37,083 nucleotides of DNA from the NCBI GenBank assembly GCA_949292215.1, contig CASEYW010000124.1:1-37083 (forward strand), in the 5' to 3' direction. The DNA comes from an uncultured bacterium (lineage in GTDB: Bacteria > Verrucomicrobiota > Lentisphaeria > Victivallales > UBA1829). A program made the translations under genes and the position numbers. Below, piece after piece: positions 24,216 through 31,981 of this stretch (positions within the stretch are counted from its first letter, which is position 1; each line of letters opens with the position of its first letter). The notes beneath the pieces were generated by a model. It did no database searches. It worked only from the letters and a program-made list of their open reading frames with translations, and was not told the DNA's origin.

Positions 24216-26747
24216 ATGTTTGAAAAAATCTCAATGCTTTTCTGCGTCCTGCTTCTGGGAACAGAAATGTTCGCAGCATCTCCGCCTGAAGTCCGAACAC
24301 TGCCTGTCGGAGAAACTCTCTGGACTCATCCCGGAATCATCAAGCTGAAAAATGAACCTCAATCCGTCCGGCGGAATCTACCCAGAAAGAAGATTACGTT
24401 CCCCCTTCCGGAAATTCCGAACGGGAAAACTCCGCTTCTTCGTTTCCGTGCGATCCGGCTGACCGAAGATCGCAAACGAGGAGGACACCGCTATGCGCCG
24501 GCAGTTCTCCTCAACGGGAAAGAACTCGGACTGCTGACCGACACCGGAAAAGCCCGTCTTGTCAACCGTCCTCTTTATTTGCCGAATTCCTGGAGCCGCG
24601 GCTACAAAAAACGCATGTACTATTTTGATACCCAGCATTATACCGCTCTGCTTACTCCGTTTGAATTCGACAATGGGAAAAACGTTCCATGGGAATATGT
24701 TCTTGATATCTCGGATGCGGTGAGTCCCGGAACCAACACGCTGGAACTCATTCATGCAGGAAGTCTCGGAGATGGTCTCTCAACCGTTCCTTTTTCTGGA
24801 GTTGCCGTCTTGACAGTCGATTCCGTTGCTCTGGAAAAGGTGCGTACGAAACCGCCCCGCGTCCTTTCCGCGGCGGAAAAGGCTGATTTTCTGCTTGCCA
24901 GAGTCAAGCCGGGCCATCCGCTGAAAACTGTGCAGAAGGAGACAGATCCGCAAAAAAGAGTCGCCCTGACCGCACATTATTTCAAAAACCGCACTCCGCG
25001 CGTTCTGACGGTTGACGGAATCATCACCAAACGCGGAACCCCTCTTTCTCCCGCCCGGAAAAAACGCGTGGATGATGCCGTTCAAAACCGGATTGCCTCC
25101 TATCTGAGCGGCTATCCGGTTGAACAATACGGCGATCAGGTGGATTACCTCACGAACCGCGCTCATGACCGCAACGCGGACTGGCTTGCCCAGCATAACC
25201 GGCTCGGAATTATCCGTGAACTCGCCGAAGCATGGCGCATGACCGGAAACAAGACTTATGCGAAAGCCGCTGCCCGTCATCTCGACAACTGGTGCAATGT
25301 CGCTGAACGAAACTATCAACCAGGTTCCAGTCCGATCTGGAATCTTCTGAACAGCGGAGTCCGGGGACGGAATCTCAGCGGGATCATTGACCTCATGCTG
25401 GATGATCCCGATCTGAAAGCCGAATCACTTGTTTCCTGGCTCTATGTTCTGTATCTGCACGGGGATTTTCTTCAGAACAGCGGCAGGACACCTGCAAACT
25501 GGGGAATTACCGAGGCGGAAGGACTCGTCTGCTGCGGACTTTATCTTCCGGAACTTGCCGAGGCCGATCGATGGAGCCGGACCGGACTTCAGCAGCAGAA
25601 ACAGAGTTTCGCCAGTCATCTTCTCCCTGACGGCATGGACAAAGAACTCAACTGGGGGTATTTCTATTATGTCACAATCCTCGGACACTGGAATGCCTCC
25701 TGGCTGATCCGACTCAACAATCGGACCGATCTGAATGAGTTCATGATTCCGCCCGAAAAATTTGAACGTCTTTTCATGGTCATCGCCGAATTTCTCCATC
25801 CGGATTTCCGAAATGCGGCCTGGGGTGACGCATGGGATGAGCCATCTGTCGGGAAAATGAAACTCGCTTCCACCCGCTTCCCCGCGAATGAATTTTTCCG
25901 TTACATCGCAACCGAACGAAAAGAGGGAAAAGCTCTGAAAGAATTGTATCATCATTTGCCTGATGCCGGATTCTATTCCGTCCGCAGCGGATGGGATGCC
26001 GATGCCGTCCATCTGCTCGTCAAAAACGGGCCCGACGGCGGATGGCACAATCACAACGACAACCTGACTTTTGAACTCTTCGCCTATGGGCGCAACCTGA
26101 CCCCCGATACCGGAAACTTTACCTACAATTTTCTCCGCGGGCGTGCCTGGTATCTGCAAACTGCACAGCATCAGACCCTCACTCTCGACGGAAAAAATTC
26201 CGCATTCGCTCCGAAGCATCTCGCTGCGGAACATACGCCGCAATTCACTGCGATTCAACTGGAAAATCAGAGTTATCCGAACCTGAAGCATCGTCGTGCG
26301 TTCGCCTTTCTGGATGGCAAATATCTGATCGTGTTCGATGACGCCATCGGCTCCGCCACAGGAGAAGTCGCTCTTCATTTCCAGACTGCGCCGGGAGCGG
26401 ATGTGAAACTTCAGCCGGAAAAACTCTCCTGTCACACGCTGTTCCCGGAAGGAGCGAATCTGCTGATCCAAATGCTTCCGCGAGAGGGGGTGTCGCTCAC
26501 GAAATCCGTCGGGAAAAAAGCGAATAACGGAATTCAGACCGACCGTCCCGCGCTCCGGTATGCAAAACGGAAAAACAGCACATCCTCTCTTTCCTTTGTC
26601 ACCGCTCTGGTGCCATACAGAGGGGCACAGGTTCCGGAAACCAGTCTGAAACGCCTCTCCGACGGACGCATTGAATTCCGTATCGACGGAAAAACCTATC
26701 GTCTCCGCCATGCGCCGGAAAAGAACCAGCTGAAACTGGAACCCTGA
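24216..26747 (+). CDS. secreted heparinase II/III-family polysaccharide lyase-like enzyme
   Basis: The 843-residue protein starts with a signal peptide (MFEKISMLFCVLLLGTEMFA, cleavage likely near residue 21). An N-terminal beta-rich region (about 40-215) resembles a carbohydrate-binding jelly roll. The middle (about 300-570) is an alpha/alpha toroid with EAWRMTGNKTYAKAAARHL and related helices. From about 580, LPDAGFYSVRSGWDADAVHL and GGWHNHNDNLTFELF (near 607), with TPDTGNFTY after it, are the heparinase II/III C-terminal signature. These enzymes cleave uronic-acid polysaccharides by beta-elimination outside the cytoplasm; the substrate here is unknown. AGGAG lies 10 bases before the ATG. 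It is followed after 29 bases by a sugar transporter gene, forming cassette A. Confidence 0.88.
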   Translation: MFEKISMLFCVLLLGTEMFAASPPEVRTLPVGETLWTHPGIIKLKNEPQSVRRNLPRKKITFPLPEIPNGKTPLLRFRAIRLTEDRKRGGHRYAPAVLLNGKELGLLTDTGKARLVNRPLYLPNSWSRGYKKRMYYFDTQHYTALLTPFEFDNGKNVPWEYVLDISDAVSPGTNTLELIHAGSLGDGLSTVPFSGVAVLTVDSVALEKVRTKPPRVLSAAEKADFLLARVKPGHPLKTVQKETDPQKRVALTAHYFKNRTPRVLTVDGIITKRGTPLSPARKKRVDDAVQNRIASYLSGYPVEQYGDQVDYLTNRAHDRNADWLAQHNRLGIIRELAEAWRMTGNKTYAKAAARHLDNWCNVAERNYQPGSSPIWNLLNSGVRGRNLSGIIDLMLDDPDLKAESLVSWLYVLYLHGDFLQNSGRTPANWGITEAEGLVCCGLYLPELAEADRWSRTGLQQQKQSFASHLLPDGMDKELNWGYFYYVTILGHWNASWLIRLNNRTDLNEFMIPPEKFERLFMVIAEFLHPDFRNAAWGDAWDEPSVGKMKLASTRFPANEFFRYIATERKEGKALKELYHHLPDAGFYSVRSGWDADAVHLLVKNGPDGGWHNHNDNLTFELFAYGRNLTPDTGNFTYNFLRGRAWYLQTAQHQTLTLDGKNSAFAPKHLAAEHTPQFTAIQLENQSYPNLKHRRAFAFLDGKYLIVFDDAIGSATGEVALHFQTAPGADVKLQPEKLSCHTLFPEGANLLIQMLPREGVSLTKSVGKKANNGIQTDRPALRYAKRKNSTSSLSFVTALVPYRGAQVPETSLKRLSDGRIEFRIDGKTYRLRHAPEKNQLKLEP

Positions 26748-26776
26748 GCATCACCTCCGGAAAGAAGCATTTCATC

Positions 26777-28117
26777 ATGCCCTCCTTCAGAAAATCGGAC
26801 AGAAATCAAACCTGGACAGTCGGAACCCTGACCTACACCTTCAGCGGAATTGTGACGTTGTTCAGTCTGCTTCTGCTTGGAGACTTTGCCAGTTCGATCA
26901 AAGGCCGCTCGGTCTTCCAGTTAGTTCAGCTGATGTTCAAGACCTATGGAGCCAGCGATTTCCTGAATACGCTGATGATCGTCTCCCTGCCATGTGTTCT
27001 CGGTCTGATTCTGGGACCGTTCATCAGTGTCCATTCGGACCGGTGCAGGAGCCGCTGGGGCCGCCGCATTCCGTATCTGGCGCTGACGACTCCCGTCGCA
27101 GCGCTTGCGATTGCCGGTTTTGCATACAGTCCGCCCATCGGACGGGCGCTTGCAGAACTACTCGGCACGGCGGAAAATCCGGCAATTCTCTGGACGCTCG
27201 GAATCTTCTGGGGAATCTTTGAAGTGGCAACCGTAATCTCGGGAGCGATTTTCGGAGCGCTGGTCAATGATGTGGTTCCGCAACAGCTTCTCGGCCGCTT
27301 CTACGGACTTTTCCGCATTGTTTCCCTTCTCTGCGGCATCCTATTCAATTTCTGGTTTCTCGGATTTGCCGCGACCCATTCGCATGTTCTCTTTCTTTCT
27401 GTGGCAATTGTCTATGGGGTTGGTTTTTTCTACATGTGCCTGACCGTCAAAGAGGGGGAGTATCCGCCGCCGGAAAAACTGGAACGCAGAGGACTGTTCG
27501 CCGCCATTGCTGAGTACTGCCGGGAGTGTTATTCAAAACCCTACTATCTGCTGATCTATTTCTTCGGAACGGCAATGGCGCTTGCGATTTCCCCGGTCAA
27601 CTCCTTTTCCATGTTCTACGCGCAGGAGTTGAAGATCGATATGGATATTTACGGTAAATTTCTGGCCGTGACCTACATGATCTCATTTGCTCTCTCCTAT
27701 TTTCTCGGAGTGCTTGCGGATAAGATTCATCCGCTGCGCGCCTCGATTCTGTTCATGGGGTTCTATGCGATAATGGGAATTGCCTCCACCTTTTTCATCC
27801 GGGATACAGCCAGCTACGGAATCGCTTTTATTGCTCACGGGGTGCTGGCAGGCGGATATCTGACGGTCAGCGCCTCGCTGTTCCAGCGGCTTCTGCCGAG
27901 AGCGCAGTATGCTCAGTTCAGTTCCGCAGGAGGGCTGATCAACAGCATCGTCATGATTCTGCTGGTTCCGGTCATCGGTAAATTTCTGGACTGGACCGGG
28001 CATCAATATCAGTATACGTATCTTCTCGGAGGACTGATCGCGCTTCTCAGCGTTGTTCTCGGACTCATTCTCTACAAAGAGTTCCGAAAACGGAACGCGG
28101 GAGCCGAGGAACAGTAA
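26777..28117 (+). CDS. GPH-like MFS sugar transporter
   Basis: The 446-residue protein has about 12 hydrophobic segments. The first cytoplasmic loop carries GPFISVHSDRCRSRWGRR (around 75-92), which matches the GxxSDRxRxRxGRR loop of glycoside-pentoside-hexuronide cation symporters and related MFS sugar carriers. The sixth-to-seventh-helix loop is short and basic-acidic. It would import the uronic-acid-containing oligosaccharides or monosaccharides released by the heparinase-like enzyme, whose gene ends 29 bases upstream. The start at 26777 is preceded by GGAAAGAAG. No hairpin terminator is visible in the 111 bases to the convergent permease gene. Confidence 0.85.
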   Translation: MPSFRKSDRNQTWTVGTLTYTFSGIVTLFSLLLLGDFASSIKGRSVFQLVQLMFKTYGASDFLNTLMIVSLPCVLGLILGPFISVHSDRCRSRWGRRIPYLALTTPVAALAIAGFAYSPPIGRALAELLGTAENPAILWTLGIFWGIFEVATVISGAIFGALVNDVVPQQLLGRFYGLFRIVSLLCGILFNFWFLGFAATHSHVLFLSVAIVYGVGFFYMCLTVKEGEYPPPEKLERRGLFAAIAEYCRECYSKPYYLLIYFFGTAMALAISPVNSFSMFYAQELKIDMDIYGKFLAVTYMISFALSYFLGVLADKIHPLRASILFMGFYAIMGIASTFFIRDTASYGIAFIAHGVLAGGYLTVSASLFQRLLPRAQYAQFSSAGGLINSIVMILLVPVIGKFLDWTGHQYQYTYLLGGLIALLSVVLGLILYKEFRKRNAGAEEQ

Positions 28118-28228
28118 TCCCGGTCTGATATCTTGCCGCATTTTGACAGCGCAAACAATCCATTTTCCCCTGAATCAGCAAATCGGAGTCCCCGTTATCC
28201 GTACAGGAAGGAGCGGATGAGGAAAAAC

Positions 28229-29293
28229 TCACACTCTGGACTGGAACGAGATGCGGGGATCGACGAATACATAAAGGATATCCGCCAGCAACATTCCCGC
28301 GAGCGTCAGAGCTCCGCCGAACGCAAAAAGAGTCATAAGTAAAGGGATGTCGCGGCTGCTGAGTGCCATCATGGAGAGCGATCCCATCCCCGGAATGTTA
28401 AAGACATATTCTACCAGAATGCTGCCTGACACCAGCGCGGGAAGAAGTCCGGCAAACAGAGTAACCATAATCACCAGTGTATTCCGGAATGCGTGGGATA
28501 GAATGACGTCAACCGGCGGCATTCCTTTTGCCACAGCGGTGCGGATGTAATCCTGTTTCATTACATCCATCATGGCGGAACGGGTGAAACGCGAGAGTCC
28601 GGCAAACCCTCCGTAAGTCAGACAAAGGACCGGCAGGACATAATGCATCAAAGTCTCCCCTATAATTCGCCAGGTGGAGAGCCCTGCCGTCAGTTCCGGT
28701 TCCAGTCCTTTCAAAGGAAAGAGCGGCAGAAAACCGCCTTTGCATAGAGTAGCCTGAAGAATCAGCGCAACCCAGAGGGTTGGCAGAGAATAGAGGAAAA
28801 AAAGCAGAAGCGTGGTTATTTTATCATAGCGGCTGTCCGGAAAAACACCTGCAAGGATTCCCATTGGAATGGCCAGCAGATAGGTCAGAAGAATCGCCAT
28901 AATGTTCAAACGGAGAGTTACCGGCAGACGCTCCAGAATGAGTTCAGTCACAGGCCTGCCCTTGTCGACTGAAACCGAAGTTCCGAAATCGCCGTGCAGA
29001 AGAATCTGTTTCATCCAGAGATAGAAACCAACGTAGGGAGGCTTGTCCAGATGCAGTTTTTCGCGGAGGGAATCATTTTTGACCAGTTCCCCTTTTTCCG
29101 AAGAAAGGCTCCCTGCGCCCTGAGAACTGAGCATGGAACTTCTGGTCGGATCGCCGGGAGCCAGACGCAACAACAGATAGCTGACAAACAGGATAATAAA
29201 GAGTGTCAGCAGTGCCAGCGCGACTCGTTTCAATAAATAAAAAGACAAACCGTGCATAATTTTGGAAAAACCATTTGCTTTTTCCGATATCAT
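28229..29293 (-). CDS. ABC transporter permease, DppB/OppB type (orphan)
   Basis: The 354-residue membrane protein is a typical OppB permease: an N-terminal helix with LLKRVALALLTLFIILFVSY, the APGDPTR loop (around 45-52), HGDFGTSVS, five further helices and the EAA loop, here TAVAKGMPPVDVILSHAFRN (around 250-269). It would import peptides, nickel or oligosaccharides with an OppC partner, ATPases and a binding protein. None of these lies beside it: downstream is the convergent MFS gene, upstream a tRNA on the other strand. The start at 29293 lacks a good Shine-Dalgarno; ATG 29257 is an alternative. The reading frame itself is intact. Confidence 0.85.
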   Translation of the reverse strand: MISEKANGFSKIMHGLSFYLLKRVALALLTLFIILFVSYLLLRLAPGDPTRSSMLSSQGAGSLSSEKGELVKNDSLREKLHLDKPPYVGFYLWMKQILLHGDFGTSVSVDKGRPVTELILERLPVTLRLNIMAILLTYLLAIPMGILAGVFPDSRYDKITTLLLFFLYSLPTLWVALILQATLCKGGFLPLFPLKGLEPELTAGLSTWRIIGETLMHYVLPVLCLTYGGFAGLSRFTRSAMMDVMKQDYIRTAVAKGMPPVDVILSHAFRNTLVIMVTLFAGLLPALVSGSILVEYVFNIPGMGSLSMMALSSRDIPLLMTLFAFGGALTLAGMLLADILYVFVDPRISFQSRV

Positions 29294-29348
29294 AGTGCAT
29301 ATTTATGGAGTTTGCAAGCCGGATTATCAAAATATCGGCAGCAAATGT

Positions 29349-29425
29349 GCTCTCGTAGCTCAGTTGGATAGAGCGACTCTCTCCTAAAGAGTAGGTCGCG
29401 CGTTCGATTCGCGCCGAGGGCACCA
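29349..29425 (+). tRNA. tRNA-Arg (anticodon CCT)
   Basis: The cloverleaf is complete: acceptor stem GCTCTCG (29349-29355) with CGAGGGC (29415-29421, one G-U), D arm GCTC/GAGC, anticodon stem ACTCT/AGAGT around loop CTCCTAA (anticodon CCT at 29383-29385, reading AGG), and T arm GCGCG/CGCGC with loop TTCGATT. The discriminator is A and CCA is encoded (29423-29425). Confidence 0.97.
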
Positions 29426-29700
29426 TTTTGAGAATCCCCGGATACATACCCCTCCCGTCTTTTTTCGTTATTCAGACCGTCAGCGGGCTCCAATAGAAAG
29501 CATTTCGGTTTTACTGAGAAACAGATTCCTAAAACTCTGTAACAACAGAACGCATCTGAACAACTGAGAAGAAGTGGCAAAATCGGAATTTTTTCCAGGA
29601 ATCGTTCCGAAACTCCCAGATTGTAAAGCCGGAAATTTCCACAGCAAAACTCACTGAGCGATTTTATTACGTTTTTCAGGAAAAGTTTCTCTTTCACCTC
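29426..29700 (+). other. intergenic stretch without recognisable gene
   Basis: Between the tRNA and the promoter of cassette B I see no convincing coding sequence, repeat or terminator. Open frames on the minus strand here read through the antisense of the tRNA and are not credible genes. Confidence 0.6.
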
Positions 29701-29728
29701 TTGACAAATTCAGAAAATTTGTTATAAT
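29701..29728 (+). promoter_or_regulatory. consensus promoter of cassette B
   Basis: TTGACA (29701-29706) and TATAAT (29723-29728) are both perfect consensus hexamers with a 16-base spacer. The predicted start near 29735 leaves a leader of about 28 bases with GAGGA (29750-29754) 9 bases before the ATG. Confidence 0.88.
29704..29722 (+). promoter_or_regulatory. perfect inverted repeat filling the promoter spacer (operator candidate)
   Basis: ACAAATT (29704-29710) and AATTTGT (29716-29722) are exact reverse complements separated by five bases (CAGAA). The repeat overlaps the end of the -35 box and fills the whole spacer, so a dimer bound here would block RNA polymerase. The gene directly downstream encodes a GntR-family regulator, so autorepression is the simplest reading. 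Confidence 0.65.
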
Positions 29729-29763
29729 ATATACATATCAACATAACTTGAGGATTTATTGAT

Positions 29764-31101
29764 ATGGTTGTCGACGAAATAGAAGCCTATCTGCACAGGC
29801 GGCTGAGGGAGAAAACGCTGATCCCGGGAGACAAACTTCCAAGCTATGCCGAACTGGAAGCAATGTTCAATACCTCGTATATGACAATTCAACGATGTTT
29901 GAAGAAGCTGGAACAAAAGGGGCTGGTAAAGATTGTCCATGGAGTCGGTTCATTTCTGAACGGAGGAGAGACTCTGGATGTGGACCTTTATCTGACAGCA
30001 ACGACGTTCGATTTTGAAGCACTGCAAAAGATTGTGGATCGAATTTCCCGTGAAAACAATCTTTTCCTGAACATTCACCTGAAACCCCGGAGCAACGATA
30101 CAGCACATTTGTGCGTAACAGAGCACAAGGTCGTGATTACAGAAGCGGATCCCTGGCTGAAATCATCCGGCTTTCTGCTGGATTATTCCATGTTTCCCGA
30201 CTATGGCGATGTGATGGCATCCGTTCATACCTATTCGATGGAATTCAACAATCTGCAGCTTCCGTTTTATTTCACCACTTCGCAGGGAATGGTGAATCTT
30301 GAGATCCTGCACAAAATCGGATTCCGGAAAGAGATTCAGGAATTTTCCGATCTTGCGTGGTGGGAGGAACTGAACCGGAAGTGCAGGGCATGCGGAGAAT
30401 TCCCTGCGGTTGCCAACTTCTCTCAGACAGATTTATGGCATTTTCCCGCATTCGTGACAACTGTTTTGCTGATGATGCAGGAACGGCGGGATGTCAGAAC
30501 TATTTTTCGAAATCCCGTCTTCTCCGGAGAAACCGGAAAACGGGTTTTTCAGATTCTTGATACGTATGGAGACAGAAGGGATGCTCCGGATTTCCCACTG
30601 GCAGGAGCAGTCAATCTGGATATCGGTTCCTGGTTTCCCCTGCAAGCCGGTCCGAAATTTCACATTTCCGGCGATTCCTACCGGATTGTCCCGCTGATGT
30701 GCGGCGGACATAAAATCCTCAAATACACGGCGATCGCCCTTCAAACCTATATCAATGCTTCTATCTCAGACAACGAGAAGAAACGAGTCTGGGAATTTCT
30801 GAAGCATCTTCTTTCCAGAAAAGTACAGAAGGAGATCACCGCAATGAGCGGGGCTATTTCGTTCTGCTCTGCAATGACTCCCGAGGATCATTCCTGGGTT
30901 GACCGGGAAGATTTCTTCCATTTTTTCCCGCGAAAGGGAGATTATCTGGTCAGCACCTTTCTGCTTCCTCTGGAACGGGTTGCGGTGCTGAGCGCTCTGT
31001 ATGAACAGTATCGGCATTTCGGGGCTGATTCCGAAATGATCCGGCGAGTCATGGATGCTAAGCTTCAGAATCTTTCAAATCATACAAAGCAGATGCACTG
31101 A
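29764..31101 (+). CDS. GntR-family regulator with solute-binding-protein-like sensor
   Basis: The 445-residue protein has an N-terminal GntR winged helix (about 1-70: EAYLHRRLREKTLIPGDKLP, YMTIQRCLKKLEQKGLV, a wing with HGVGSFL). The remaining 370 residues have no LacI or UTRA pattern; instead they resemble a type-1 extracellular sugar-binding protein: LPFYFTTSQGMVNLEILHKI (around 163-182) followed by FSDLAWWEELNRKCRA matches the YYN-K-F-G-P-TWDE pattern of SBP_bac_1 proteins. There is no signal peptide, so it acts in the cytoplasm as a fused DNA-binding sugar sensor. It heads cassette B behind a consensus promoter and inverted repeat, and likely controls the pseudopilin and GH2-like genes downstream. 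The SBP assignment is from pattern and moderately sure; GntR is clear. Confidence 0.82.
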   Translation: MVVDEIEAYLHRRLREKTLIPGDKLPSYAELEAMFNTSYMTIQRCLKKLEQKGLVKIVHGVGSFLNGGETLDVDLYLTATTFDFEALQKIVDRISRENNLFLNIHLKPRSNDTAHLCVTEHKVVITEADPWLKSSGFLLDYSMFPDYGDVMASVHTYSMEFNNLQLPFYFTTSQGMVNLEILHKIGFRKEIQEFSDLAWWEELNRKCRACGEFPAVANFSQTDLWHFPAFVTTVLLMMQERRDVRTIFRNPVFSGETGKRVFQILDTYGDRRDAPDFPLAGAVNLDIGSWFPLQAGPKFHISGDSYRIVPLMCGGHKILKYTAIALQTYINASISDNEKKRVWEFLKHLLSRKVQKEITAMSGAISFCSAMTPEDHSWVDREDFFHFFPRKGDYLVSTFLLPLERVAVLSALYEQYRHFGADSEMIRRVMDAKLQNLSNHTKQMH

Positions 31102-31146
31102 TGGTCTTCTCCATCTGGTGTATCTTTGAAAACAAGGAGAGCAGGT

Positions 31147-31359
31147 GTGAACAGAAAAAAAGGTGAGTCCGGCACTTCTTTCGAATCCGGATTCCTGTCT
31201 GCGGAACAGGTGGTGGCGGTTCCCGGATTGTTTTATCAGGAATGTCTGCCGGAAAAGCGACAGGAAGCGTCTGCTTTGCCCGTGCGTCATGGAAAAAACG
31301 ACAGAAAGATCCGATTTCGCCGTTTCTCTGAACAGCAAACTTCAACTTATGGAGAATAA
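31147..31359 (+). CDS. small basic ORF in frame with the pseudopilin gene
   Basis: A GTG at 31147 lies seven bases after a perfect AAGGAG (31134-31139) and opens a 70-residue, Lys/Arg-rich frame ending in TAA at 31357-31359. That stop is followed by one codon and then the ATG of the DUF1559 gene in the same frame. There is no family I recognise and no membrane segment. It may be a short translated leader, or the remains of an N-terminal extension of the pseudopilin now cut off by one stop codon. The ribosome site supports translation; the product may not matter. Confidence 0.45.
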   Translation: MNRKKGESGTSFESGFLSAEQVVAVPGLFYQECLPEKRQEASALPVRHGKNDRKIRFRRFSEQQTSTYGE

Positions 31360-31362
31360 AAA

Positions 31363-31956
31363 ATGAGAAAAAACTTTACATTAATAGAATTGCTGGTCGT
31401 AATAGCTGTCATAGCGATTCTTGTATCTCTTCTGCTTCCGGCTCTGAACAAAGCGCAGATGAAGGCGCGGGCGATCAGCTGCGCATCCAATCTGAAACAG
31501 GGAGGTATGGCCTATGCACAGTATCTGGGGGATTTTGACGATTATTATCCTCCGGCATATTATCAGAGATATTATACCTGGTATGTCAGCCGGTATGTGG
31601 GACCGGAAAGCAATTACCCCGTCTTTTCCAGATGTCCGGGCTGGAAGTCGGATTACGGAACCATCGGCTGGATCACCTATTCGGTTGCATGGCTGAATGG
31701 GGACTGGCAGTACAATATTTTTTATAAATGGAGTATCTTTTCAAAATACAAAACGTCCACAAGCCGGGTCATTCTGCTGTATGACGGGATCGCTCAGGCG
31801 ACGGATAAAAATCACTGCACCGCCGCTGAACGATTCCGGAATGCCGCCTGGGGACGCCACTCGGCCCACGCTGCCAACGCGCTTTACTATGACGGCAGCG
31901 TTCGTCTGACGGACCGAAGTTATGCAAACGTCGATACCAATGTTGTCGCTAAATAG
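31363..31956 (+). CDS. prepilin-type DUF1559 protein, cassette B
   Basis: The 197-residue protein starts MRKN then [20 protein letters not shown], the type IV prepilin cleavage motif with Glu at +5; the residue before the cut is Asn rather than Gly. A globular domain rich in Tyr follows ([20 protein letters not shown] around 53-72), ending in the DUF1559 signature [20 protein letters not shown] (31351-31354) lies eight bases before the ATG. It is shorter than the cassette A protein but has the same design and the same place between a GntR regulator and a secreted polysaccharide enzyme. It could be surface-anchored by its N-terminal helix. The 26-base gap to the next gene suggests co-transcription. 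Confidence 0.9.
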   Translation: MRKNFTLIELLVVIAVIAILVSLLLPALNKAQMKARAISCASNLKQGGMAYAQYLGDFDDYYPPAYYQRYYTWYVSRYVGPESNYPVFSRCPGWKSDYGTIGWITYSVAWLNGDWQYNIFYKWSIFSKYKTSTSRVILLYDGIAQATDKNHCTAAERFRNAAWGRHSAHAANALYYDGSVRLTDRSYANVDTNVVAK

Positions 31957-31981
31957 GAAAAACGTAATCACAGGAGATGAA

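Noticed and set aside
28208..28342. Small plus-strand frame starting at ATG 28217 after AAGGAG
   Set aside because: The ribosome site is only three bases from the ATG, and the 41-codon frame is antisense to the end of the OppB permease; probably chance.
29290..29697. Minus-strand frame of 135 residues with a GANRTRDLLFRRES-like stretch
   Set aside because: It reads the antisense of the tRNA-Arg gene; such tRNA-shadow frames are a known source of false proteins, and it has no other support.
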